Positions 1 to 8,027 of a DNA stretch of 37,477 nucleotides are shown here, in pieces. The DNA is from Solirubrobacterales bacterium (lineage in GTDB: Bacteria; Actinomycetota; Thermoleophilia; Solirubrobacterales; 70-9). Within the stretch, counting starts at the first letter, position 1; each line of letters opens with the position of its first letter. The stretch lies in the NCBI GenBank assembly GCA_021154855.1, contig JAJKHV010000171.1:1-37477 (forward strand). Reading direction: 5' to 3'. A program made the position numbers and the translations under genes. Below the pieces are notes generated by a model. That model searched no databases, had not been told where the DNA came from, and worked only from the letters and a program-made list of their open reading frames with translations.

Positions 1-493
1 CGCAGCGCGCCTTATGGGCGGCATCCCGCGCGCGCCCGCCGCAATCGTAGGAGGCGTAGACGTTCAGGCAGCGGTTGGGCTCGCCGAGGGGTCGGATGTA
101 GGCGGGCATCTTCTTCTCCCAAAACAGCCGATTGAGTCGGATCAGGTAGTCATCTCCGTAGCCCTGCGCGATCGCCCGTGGGTCGATCAGCTCGTGGCCG
201 TCGCCGGTGTCGGCGGTGGTGATGTGCAGAACGGGACGAGCCCGCGCCGCCTGCCAGCGTTCGATCGACTCGGGGAAGTCCGAACCCCAGGTGCGGAAGC
301 TCTCGATCAGCGCCGGGTGCTTGTCGAGCGCCGTGCTGAAATGGCCGAAGTCGGCCGAATCGCCGGTGTCGCTGACCCCGAAGAAGACCTTCTTGCCACG
401 TGGCAGCAGGGCGCCCGCGTTGGCGGCGTGGGGCACGATGGTCAGGCTGAGCAGTGCAAGGGCAAGCGCGACCGGGATGATTCGCTTTGCCAT
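1..493 (-). CDS. Secreted glycoside hydrolase family 26-like protein (partial, 3' end outside window)
   Basis: Reverse-strand reading from ATG at 493: MAKRIIPVALALALLSLTIVPHAANAGALLPRGKKVFFGVSDTGDSADFGHFSTALDK...PAYIRPLGEPNRCLNVYASYDCGG. It has a signal peptide and a GH26-like 'RPLGEPN' segment. The ORF track omits it because it runs off the window edge. Confidence 0.6.
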   Translation of the reverse strand, partial: MAKRIIPVALALALLSLTIVPHAANAGALLPRGKKVFFGVSDTGDSADFGHFSTALDKHPALIESFRTWGSDFPESIERWQAARARPVLHITTADTGDGHELIDPRAIAQGYGDDYLIRLNRLFWEKKMPAYIRPLGEPNRCLNVYASYDCGGRARDAAHKARC

Positions 494-657
494 CGGGCGC
501 ATCCGAGCCTCATTCGACTGGCGGGGGGCTTGTCCCTCCCGCTGAAGGATCCGGAGTCGGAGGTCGGTAGTTGACAGCCGGCCCGTCAGCGGGGGAGATC
601 TGTGCCCTGTAACACCCGCTGGCGGCGATTGATCCGGTGTGGCGACCGTGGCGGGAC

Positions 658-2219
658 TCAGGCAGCCGACTCGAGCGCGCCGTTGCGACGATGCGCGGCG
701 ACCAACCCGAGGACTTCAGGTGCGAACTTGGTGATGAAGCTGGGACCGATGCCGCGGATCGCGACGAGGCTTGCCTCATCGCCCGGACGGGTCGCCGCTA
801 TTGCCGCCAGGGTCGTGTTGTGGGCGATCGTGAAGGCGGGTTTGCCATCGGCCGCGCGCAACCGCCACGCCTTCAGCTCCTCGAAGAGCGGGCCGTCGGC
901 CTCCGACAGCTCGGCGGGAGGGGCCGCGGCGGCCTTGGCGCGCTTCGGGGCCCGCACCGCGATCGTCTCCGGCTCCGGCAGCCAGTCCTGCGCATCGCAG
1001 ACGTCGCAGCAGCGGGCCAGCGGCCGGCCCGCCTCGCGGTCGCCGAAGTGATCGAGGACGCTGCGCCGCCGGCAACGGTCGGAATAGATGAAGGACTTGA
1101 TCGTGCGGTAGTCACGCCAGCCGCGCTCGCGGGCGATTGCCAGCTCCGGATCGCGCTGTTCGATGAAGCGGACCAGCCGCCCGAGGTCTGCCTTCATGGC
1201 AAGCAGTACGGCTTTTGCGGGCAACCCGTCGCGGCCGCCTCTTCCCGCCTCCTGGTAGTAGGCCTCGAGGCTGGTCGGGATCGCCATGTGCCAGACCGAG
1301 CGCACGTTGGCCTTGTCGACGCCCATGCCGAAGGCATTGGTGGCGACGATCACTTCCGCCTCGCCGGTCATGAAACGGCGCTGCGTCGTGGTCCTCTCCT
1401 CCGCCTCTATGCCGGCGTGGTAGCCGAGCGCCCGCAGGCCGCAATCGCGCAAAGACTGCGCGACCTCGTCGGTGTCGCGCCGGTCCCGCAGTAGACGATC
1501 GCCGGCCGGTTGCCGGGATCGGCGAGCCCCGCTTCGAGCAGCGCCAGCCGCCGTGCCTTCGATCCTTTGCCCTCGAGCCGGACGACGTCGAAGGAGAGGT
1601 TGGGACGGTCGAAGCCGGAGCGCACCTGCAGCGGTTTGCGCAGGCCGAAGCGCGAGACGATCTCGGCCGCCACCGCCTTGGTTGCAGTCGCCGTGCAGGC
1701 CATCACCGCTGGGCGCCCGAGCCGCTCGGCGACTTCAGGCAGGCGCAGGTAGTCGGGCCGGAAGTCGTGGCCCCACTCCGAGACGCAGTGCGCCTCGTCG
1801 ACCGCGATCAGATCGATCCGCCGCTGCGCCAGCGCGTCGAGGAAAACGCCGGAGGCGAAGCGCTCCGGCGAGCAGTAGACGATCCGGGCGGCGCCGCTGC
1901 GGACCTGATCGAGCGCGGCACGCGCGGCATCGGGATTCATCCCCGAGGAGATCATCGCCACGGGATGGCCGGCGGCGATCAGCCGCCGCCACTGGTCGTT
2001 CATCAGCGCGATCAACGGCGAAACGACAATCGTCAGATCCTCCGTCGCCAGCCCCGGCAGCTGGTAGCAGAGGCTCTTGCCCCCACCAGTAGGCATCACG
2101 ACCAAAGAGTCGCGCCCTTCGAGGCCGGCTTCCACGGCCTCCTTCTGTCCAGGCCGCCAACTCTGAAATCCAAGTTGCGCCAGCAGCGCGTCGGCTCGAT
2201 TCTCCGTCTTCGAGGTCAC
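658..2219 (-). pseudogene. recQ: ATP-dependent DNA helicase RecQ, interrupted by a -1 frameshift near 1478-1487
   Basis: ORF 1407-2219 carries the N-terminal half (MPTGGGKSLCYQLP, VDEAHCVSEWGHDFRPDY). ORF 658-1452 in another frame carries the rest (VIVATNAFGMGVDKANVRSVWH, YYQEAGRGGRDG, CCDVCD zinc motif, HRDC-like C-terminus). The two halves join if one base is restored. Confidence 0.88.
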
Positions 2220-2261
2220 AAGCTCAGGCTATGCGGCTGACCGGCGGGTGGCGTGGAGATC

Positions 2262-2300
2262 TGGGGTCTTCGCCCGCAGCTTGCGAGGACGAAGACCCCA
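2262..2300. repeat. Inverted repeat, 11-bp perfect arms (TGGGGTCTTCG / CGAAGACCCCA), 17-nt loop
   Basis: Arms at 2262-2272 and 2290-2300, between the stop of the lipoprotein gene (2363, -) and the start of recQ (2219, -). Confidence 0.8.
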
Positions 2301-2378
2301 TCTCCGCGACAGGACCCGCCGGCCTACCGCCCCCCGCCCTCTCCGCGACAGGACCCGCCGGCCTACCGCTCCACGCCC
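2301..2378. repeat. Tandem duplication, two 39-bp copies with 2 mismatches
   Basis: tctccgcgacaggacccgccggcctaccgccccccgccc followed directly by tctccgcgacaggacccgccggcctaccgctccacgccc. The second copy overlaps the 3' end of the 2363-2770 CDS. Confidence 0.9.
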
Positions 2379-2770
2379 TCTGCGGTGGCCTTGCTCTCGC
2401 CGCTCACGGTAAGGGTGCCGCGCTCATCCGCTCCGCCCGGGCAGTAGATGGTGTATTCGCCGCCGTCAAGGGTGAGTGAGAAGCTGGCGCTGAAGCCCTC
2501 GGAAAGGTTCTCCTTCTCGCCAAGGATTGTGCTGCCTTCGAGAACCTCAAACTCGCTTACCGTTGAGGTGCCGGCGTTTTCGACTTCAAAGATGATCGGT
2601 CCCGCCGGCGCCTTCGCGGTGTTCGGCACGCAACCGGCATCGGTCAGCTCGAAGGACAGCTTTTTGGCGCCTTTCGGCACTTCTTCGTCGGAGCCACAGC
2701 CGGCAATGAGCAGAGGGGCGAGACCGATGCCGACGGCGATCAATGAGGTACGGAAGGTGGTTCGGTTCAT
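2363..2770 (-). CDS. EfeO-like cupredoxin-domain lipoprotein
   Basis: MNRTTFRTSLIAVGIGLAPLLIAGCGSDEE (lipobox LIAGC), then a cupredoxin-like domain (PAGPIIFEVENAGTSTVSEFEVL...GEYTIYCPGG). Adjacent to an FTR1 permease gene. Confidence 0.75.
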   Translation of the reverse strand: MNRTTFRTSLIAVGIGLAPLLIAGCGSDEEVPKGAKKLSFELTDAGCVPNTAKAPAGPIIFEVENAGTSTVSEFEVLEGSTILGEKENLSEGFSASFSLTLDGGEYTIYCPGGADERGTLTVSGESKATAEGVER

Positions 2771-2806
2771 TGGCGCGATGGCTCCTTAGTTCGTGTCCGG
2801 GGAGAA

Positions 2807-2820
2807 TTAGGGCACCCTAA
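2807..2820. promoter_or_regulatory. Putative DtxR/IdeR-type iron box (TTAGGGCACCCTAA)
   Basis: TTAGG-N4-CCTAA dyad 37 bp upstream of the lipoprotein start codon; resembles part of the DtxR/IdeR consensus TTAGGTTAGSCTAACCTAA. Confidence 0.6.
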
Positions 2821-2913
2821 CAAAACTGGAACAGATCAGTCGGAATTGGCCTGAGCGCGTCTCCGCCGAGCGAGCGCCGCCGTGTGATCCCGTATCGCCT
2901 GGAGAACGGATGC

Positions 2914-3771
2914 TTAAGCGGGGCTCTCGGCGGGAGCGGTCTGCCGCCGCACCGGCGCCCGCCGCAGCCGCAGCCGGTCCGGCCAGAGGACGTAGAGAAC
3001 CATCGGAACCGCGTAGAGCAGGTAGACGAGAGCCTCGCCGACGGTCGGCGTCGGTTGCAGGCCCAGCATCCCGGTCAGCAGGGAGCCCGAGATCGTTCCC
3101 GGCTGGACCAGCCAGGTCAGGTCGATTGCCTGGCCCTGCAGGCCGTTGAACCAGCCCGCCTCATGGGCGGTGTGCAATGAGGTCGAGAGCAGGCCGGCAG
3201 CGACGAAGACAAGGATCAATCCAGTAATCCGGAAGAAGCGCGTGAGGTTGATCCGCACGCCGCCGCGGTAGATGCCGAGGCCGATCGCGATTGCTGCGAC
3301 CAGCCCGATCACCGCGCCGGCTCCGGCGGCGGTCGTATCGCTGGCATCCTGGAACGCGGCGAGCAGGAAGACCGAGGTCTCGAAGCCCTCGCGCAGCACG
3401 GCGAGGAAGGCCATTGCCACGAGTGCCATGGTCGAGCCGCTGGCAAGGGCGCTTGCGGCGTTGCCTTCCAGCACCTTCTTGATCCCGCGGGCGTTGCGCC
3501 GCATCCAGACGATCATGTAGGTGACAGCGGAGACCGCGATCAGTCCGATCACCGTCTCCAGGCCCTCCTGCTCACGCTGGGGAAGCTGCTCGCCGACGAC
3601 TCGCAGGACCACGGCGAGGCCGACGCAGAGCGCCACCGCAACCGCAATCCCGAGCCACATCTGCCGCATCGCGTCCTGTCTGCCCTCCTTGACCAGGAAG
3701 GCGGCGATGATGCCGATGATCAGCGAAGCCTCGACTCCCTCGCGCAGGGCGATGACCAGAGTTGGGATCAT
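2914..3771 (-). CDS. efeU: FTR1-family high-affinity iron permease
   Basis: Two REGxE motifs (LREGVEASLIIGI and LREGFETSVFLL) in a polytopic membrane protein of 285 aa. Confidence 0.88.
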   Translation of the reverse strand: MIPTLVIALREGVEASLIIGIIAAFLVKEGRQDAMRQMWLGIAVAVALCVGLAVVLRVVGEQLPQREQEGLETVIGLIAVSAVTYMIVWMRRNARGIKKVLEGNAASALASGSTMALVAMAFLAVLREGFETSVFLLAAFQDASDTTAAGAGAVIGLVAAIAIGLGIYRGGVRINLTRFFRITGLILVFVAAGLLSTSLHTAHEAGWFNGLQGQAIDLTWLVQPGTISGSLLTGMLGLQPTPTVGEALVYLLYAVPMVLYVLWPDRLRLRRAPVRRQTAPAESPA

Positions 3772-3809
3772 CGCTGCTCGCTGGGCTGTTCGGCGCGGGT
3801 CGACATGAG

Positions 3810-3830
3810 TTAGGCCCCCCTAATTAGGGG
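3810..3830. promoter_or_regulatory. Putative DtxR/IdeR-type iron box (TTAGGCCCCCCTAATTAGGGG)
   Basis: TTAGG-N4-CCTAA at 3810-3823 overlaps the perfect 14-bp palindrome CCCCTAATTAGGGG at 3817-3830, upstream of the efeU start at 3771. Confidence 0.6.
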
Positions 3831-3887
3831 TCCCAAAAAGTAGCACGGCGCCGCCCTATGTCTCTACTTCCAGGCCGGTCCGCCGGG

Positions 3888-5282
3888 TTAAGGCAGCCAG
3901 GGCTCGTGCCACTGGCAGATGCCCCGGGTCAGCTTCTCCGCCTCGGGAGGGCCCCAGGTTTCCGGCGCGTATGGGATCACCGGTCCTGGCTCGTCGAGCA
4001 GCGGCTGGACGATCCTCCACGTCTCTTCGACCGTGTCCTGGCGGGTGAAGAGCTGATGGTGGCCGGCGATCGCGTCGCCGAGCAGCCGCTCGTAGGGCTC
4101 GGGATCCTCGCCCGGCGTTTTCTCGAAGAGGACCTCGAGGTTGGCCGGCTCGAAAGCCTCCTCGCCGGCCTGCTTGGCGAAGAGGCGCATGCGCGCGCCC
4201 GGTACGGGCTCGATCCGCACCGTCAGCCGGTTCGGTTCCGGCCGCTTGCCGGCGCCGACGCCGAGTGGCGGCGGGCGCTTGAAGACGACGCTCACCTCGC
4301 TGGACTTGGCCGGCATGCACTTGCCGGTGCGGACAAAGAAGGGCACTCCGTGCCAGCGCCAGTTGTCGACGGCCAGCTCGATCGCGGCAAAGGTCTCCGT
4401 GGTTGAGTCCGGCGCCACGCCGTCGATGTCGAGGAAGCCCTTGTACTGGCCGCGCACGTAGTGCTGCGGGTCCGCCGTGCGCGTCGCCTTGAAGAATTCG
4501 AGCTTCTTATCCCGCACCGAGTCGTGGTGGTTGCCCGTCGGCGGGCCCATGCCGACCAGGGCGAGCACCTGCAGGGCATGGTTCTGGATCACGTCGCGCA
4601 TCGCCCCGACCGCGTCGTAGAAACGACCGCGATCCTCGACGCCGAAGTCCTCCGCGATTGTCATCTGCACGTGGGAGACGTGCTCGCGATTCCAGACCGG
4701 CTCCAGGGTCGCATTGGCAAAGCGCAGGTAGGTGATGTCCATCACCGGCTCCTTGCCGAGGTAGTGGTCGATGCGCAGGATCTGGTTCTCGTCGAGGATC
4801 TCGCAGAGCTCCGCGTTCAGCTTGCGTGCCGATTCGAGATCGTGGCCGAACGGCTTCTCGATCACCACGTGGGCGTTCCCAGTCAGCCCGGCGGCGCCGA
4901 GCCCATGCACGACCGTGGCAAAAAGCGACGGTGGGATCTCGAGGTAAAAGACGGGCCGCTTCGCGGCGGCGATCGCTTCGGCCACCCGCTTGAACGTAGC
5001 GGCGTCGGCGTAGTCGCCCTGCACGTAGGAAAGCCGCGCTGCGAGCCGGGTGAAGACGTCTTCATCGGGATTGCTGACGGTTGTCGCGATCGCCTCGTGG
5101 GCGTGCTTGCGCAGCTGCTCGGTGTCCCACTCATCGATCGCGACGCCGACGATCGGGCAGTCGAGCAGACCGCGCGCCTCCAATCGGTAGAGGGCGCGGA
5201 AGGTCATCTTCTTCGCCAGGTCGCCGCTGATCCCGAAGATCGTCAGGACGTCGGCGGTTCGATCCTTTTCGGCCTTGGCCAT
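3888..5282 (-). CDS. zwf: Glucose-6-phosphate 1-dehydrogenase
   Basis: Rossmann start LTIFGISGDLAKKMTFRALYRL; active-site RIDHYLGKEPVMDITYLRFAN; FFVRTGKCMPAKSSEVSVVFK. Confidence 0.95.
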   Translation of the reverse strand: MAKAEKDRTADVLTIFGISGDLAKKMTFRALYRLEARGLLDCPIVGVAIDEWDTEQLRKHAHEAIATTVSNPDEDVFTRLAARLSYVQGDYADAATFKRVAEAIAAAKRPVFYLEIPPSLFATVVHGLGAAGLTGNAHVVIEKPFGHDLESARKLNAELCEILDENQILRIDHYLGKEPVMDITYLRFANATLEPVWNREHVSHVQMTIAEDFGVEDRGRFYDAVGAMRDVIQNHALQVLALVGMGPPTGNHHDSVRDKKLEFFKATRTADPQHYVRGQYKGFLDIDGVAPDSTTETFAAIELAVDNWRWHGVPFFVRTGKCMPAKSSEVSVVFKRPPPLGVGAGKRPEPNRLTVRIEPVPGARMRLFAKQAGEEAFEPANLEVLFEKTPGEDPEPYERLLGDAIAGHHQLFTRQDTVEETWRIVQPLLDEPGPVIPYAPETWGPPEAEKLTRGICQWHEPWLP

Positions 5283-5351
5283 GCGTCCGCCAGGCTACCC
5301 GTTGCCCGCCTGCTCTCACACACATCGTCCCGGCTCGCGTAGGGTTATGCC

Positions 5352-6368
5352 ATGGAGCTGGGAATGGTCGGCCTCGGCCGCATGGGGGCCAACATGGCGC
5401 GGAGGCTGATGCGCGACGGGCACCGCCTCGTCGTGTACGACGTAAGTGCGGACGCCGTTTCCGCGCTCGCCGCCGAGGGTGCCGAGGGAGCGTCCTCCCT
5501 GCAGGGCCTGGCCTCGAAGCTGAGCGCCCCCCGCTCGGTCTGGGTGATGGTCCCTGCCGGCGAGATCACCGAGAAGACGGTCGGGGACGTCGCGGCTGTT
5601 TTGGACACCGGCGACGCGATCATCGACGGTGGAAACTCCTACTACCGCGACGATATCCGCCGCGCCGCGACGGTCGCCGAGAAGGGAATCGACTACGTCG
5701 ACTGCGGCACCAGTGGCGGGGTCTTCGGCCTCGAGCGCGGCTACTGCTTGATGATCGGGGGCCCGGATCGGGCCGTGGAGCGGCTCGATCCGGTCTTCGC
5801 CTCACTGGCGCCGGGAGTCGAGTCAGCGGCGCGCACGCCGGGCCGCTCGGGCGAGGTCTCACCTTCGGAGAACGGCTACCTGCACTGTGGCCCCAACGGC
5901 GCCGGTCACTTCGTGAAGATGGTCCACAACGGGATCGAGTACGGGATCATGGCCGCCTACGCAGAGGGTCTCAACATTCTCAAGAACGCAAACGCCGGCA
6001 AGGTTCAGCGCGAGGCCGATGCCGAGACCGCGCCACTCGAGCAGCCCGAGTACTACCAGTACGACCTCGACCTTCCCGAGGTGGCGGAGGTCTGGCGGCG
6101 GGGCAGCGTGGTCGGCTCCTGGCTGCTCGACCTGACCGCCGCCTCGATGCAGGAATCCCCCGACCTCTCGGACTTCGCCGGCCGCGTCTCGGACTCCGGC
6201 GAGGGCCGCTGGACCTCGATCGCGGCGATCGACGAGGGCGTGCCGGCTCCAGTCCTCACCACTGCCCTCTACGAGCGCTTCTCCTCGCGCGATCTCGACG
6301 ACTTCGCCAACAAGGTGGTCTCGGCGATGCGCAAGCAGTTCGGCGGCCATGACGAAAAGCCGTCCTAG
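5352..6368 (+). CDS. gnd: 6-phosphogluconate dehydrogenase (decarboxylating), short form
   Basis: MELGMVGLGRMGANMARRLMRDGHRLVVYD; CGTSGGVFGLERGYCLMIGG; GPNGAGHFVKMVHNGIEYGIMAAYAEGLNIL. Confidence 0.95.
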   Translation: MELGMVGLGRMGANMARRLMRDGHRLVVYDVSADAVSALAAEGAEGASSLQGLASKLSAPRSVWVMVPAGEITEKTVGDVAAVLDTGDAIIDGGNSYYRDDIRRAATVAEKGIDYVDCGTSGGVFGLERGYCLMIGGPDRAVERLDPVFASLAPGVESAARTPGRSGEVSPSENGYLHCGPNGAGHFVKMVHNGIEYGIMAAYAEGLNILKNANAGKVQREADAETAPLEQPEYYQYDLDLPEVAEVWRRGSVVGSWLLDLTAASMQESPDLSDFAGRVSDSGEGRWTSIAAIDEGVPAPVLTTALYERFSSRDLDDFANKVVSAMRKQFGGHDEKPS

Positions 6369-6380
6369 GGCGGACCGGCG

Positions 6381-7055
6381 ATGAGCATCGATCTCGAGGT
6401 CGCCGGCGACGAAAAGGCGGCGGCACGGCGCGCGGCCGAGCTGATCGCCGAGGCAGGCCAGGCCGCGGTGGCGGAGCACAACACGTTCTCGCTGGCGATG
6501 AGCGGCGGTCGCAGCCCCTGGGCGATGCTGGCGATCCTCGGTGAATTAAAGGAGATGCCGTGGGCCGAGACGGAGCTCTTCCAGGTCGACGAGCGGATCG
6601 CCTCGCCCGGCAGTGAGGAGCGCAACCTCACGCACATGGTGCTCGGCCTCTCGATGGACCACCAGGCGATGCTGCGGCCGATGCCGGTCACGCAGCGCGA
6701 CCTCGACGGTGCTGCTCGCGATTACGAAAACACGCTCCCCGACCCGCTCGACTGCGTCCACCTCGGCCTCGGCCCGGACGGTCACACCGCCTCGCTCGTC
6801 CCTGGTGACCCGGTCCTCGACGTGACCGACCGCCGGGTCGCGATCACCGAGACCGCCTACCAGGGCCATTCGCGCATGACCCTCACCTATCCGGCCCTCG
6901 CCACCGCTGGCAAGATCGTCTGGCTGATCACCGGCCCCGACAAGGTCGAGGCCCTCACCAAGCTTCGCGCCGGCGACACTTCGATCCCGGCCGGCCGGGT
7001 CGAAAACGACGCCATGATCATCGTCGCCGACGAAGCCGCTGCGGCTGGCCAATAG
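6381..7055 (+). CDS. pgl: 6-phosphogluconolactonase
   Basis: LAMSGGRSPWAMLAIL; VDERIASPGSEERNLTHM; LGLGPDGHTASLVPGDPVL. Directly downstream of gnd. Confidence 0.93.
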   Translation: MSIDLEVAGDEKAAARRAAELIAEAGQAAVAEHNTFSLAMSGGRSPWAMLAILGELKEMPWAETELFQVDERIASPGSEERNLTHMVLGLSMDHQAMLRPMPVTQRDLDGAARDYENTLPDPLDCVHLGLGPDGHTASLVPGDPVLDVTDRRVAITETAYQGHSRMTLTYPALATAGKIVWLITGPDKVEALTKLRAGDTSIPAGRVENDAMIIVADEAAAAGQ

Positions 7056-7080
7056 ACGTATGCAGAACCGTTTCATCAGC

Positions 7081-7100
7081 TGTTAGCGAATTCGCTAACA
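7081..7100. promoter_or_regulatory. Perfect 20-bp palindrome TGTTAGCGAATTCGCTAACA, candidate operator of the HTH gene
   Basis: Fully self-complementary; ends 7 bp before the ATG at 7108. Confidence 0.75.
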
Positions 7101-7107
7101 TATTGCC

Positions 7108-7461
7108 ATGGACCCGATGAAAGCGACGAAGCCAGCCGCATCGTTGGTGGGCCAGATCCAGGCGCGTAGCGGCCTCAGCCAGGCCGAACTTGCCCGCCGG
7201 GCGGGGCTGCCTCGCTCCGTTGTCAACGCCTATCTACGTGGAAATCGGGAGCCCGGGGCGGACGCCCTGGCGCGCCTTGCCGCCGCGGGCGGGTTTGGGC
7301 TCGAGTTGGCTACGCGCGAGCCGCCGGTCGACGTCGACCGCGCGAGCAAGATCCTCGTTCAGGTTCTGGAGCTCGCCGAGGCGCTGCCGTTTCGACCGCG
7401 TCCCGATCTCGACTATCCGAGCCTGGCAGGTCGGATTGCGGTGGGCAGAGTGGCGTCATGA
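7108..7461 (+). CDS. XRE-family helix-turn-helix protein (candidate antitoxin/regulator)
   Basis: IQARSGLSQAELARRAGLPRSVVNAYLRGNREPGADALARLAAAGG is a typical XRE HTH; ATGA overlap with the next gene. Confidence 0.85.
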   Translation: MDPMKATKPAASLVGQIQARSGLSQAELARRAGLPRSVVNAYLRGNREPGADALARLAAAGGFGLELATREPPVDVDRASKILVQVLELAEALPFRPRPDLDYPSLAGRIAVGRVAS

Positions 7462-8021
7462 GTGAGCTCGTCGACAAGCTCTTCGCCATCCATGATTCGC
7501 TCACCGATGCGGGTGTTGCTCATGCCTTCGGCGGCGCGATCGCACTCGCATATTGCGTGGAGGAGCCTCGGGGTACGCGTGACCTCGACGTCAACATCTT
7601 CGTTCAGGCATCCGAGGCGGAATCGGTCCTGGCCTCTCTACCGAAAGGAGTCAGGGTCAGAAAAAAGGACGTCGTCAAAGTCGAACGAGACGGCCAGGCC
7701 CGACTCGACTGGGACGGAACCCCAATAGACGTTTTTCTCAACAACGTTCCACTGCACGAGGCAGTCGCGGCTTCTGTCGTCTGGGTGCGGCTGCAGGATC
7801 GCGATGTGCCGGTGCTCGACTGCGCCTCGCTGGCGATCTTCAAGGCCTTCTTCGACCGGACCAAGGACTGGGCTGATCTCGAGGCGATAGCCCAGGCGAC
7901 GCCGGAGGACATCGACGCCGCGGCCGCGACGATCACCAAGCTCGTCGGCGAGGACGACCCGGCCGTTCAGCGACTCGAGAGCCTCATCCCCCTCGACGTC
8001 GGCTCGTCCCCGTCCCGGTAG
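7458..8021 (+). CDS. Nucleotidyltransferase-fold protein (candidate AbiEii/MenT-like toxin)
   Basis: Pol-beta NTase motif AFGGAIALAYCVEEPRGTRDLDVNIF followed by a third acidic motif GTPIDVFLNNVP. Confidence 0.75.
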   Translation: MSELVDKLFAIHDSLTDAGVAHAFGGAIALAYCVEEPRGTRDLDVNIFVQASEAESVLASLPKGVRVRKKDVVKVERDGQARLDWDGTPIDVFLNNVPLHEAVAASVVWVRLQDRDVPVLDCASLAIFKAFFDRTKDWADLEAIAQATPEDIDAAAATITKLVGEDDPAVQRLESLIPLDVGSSPSR

Positions 8022-8027
8022 GGATTT

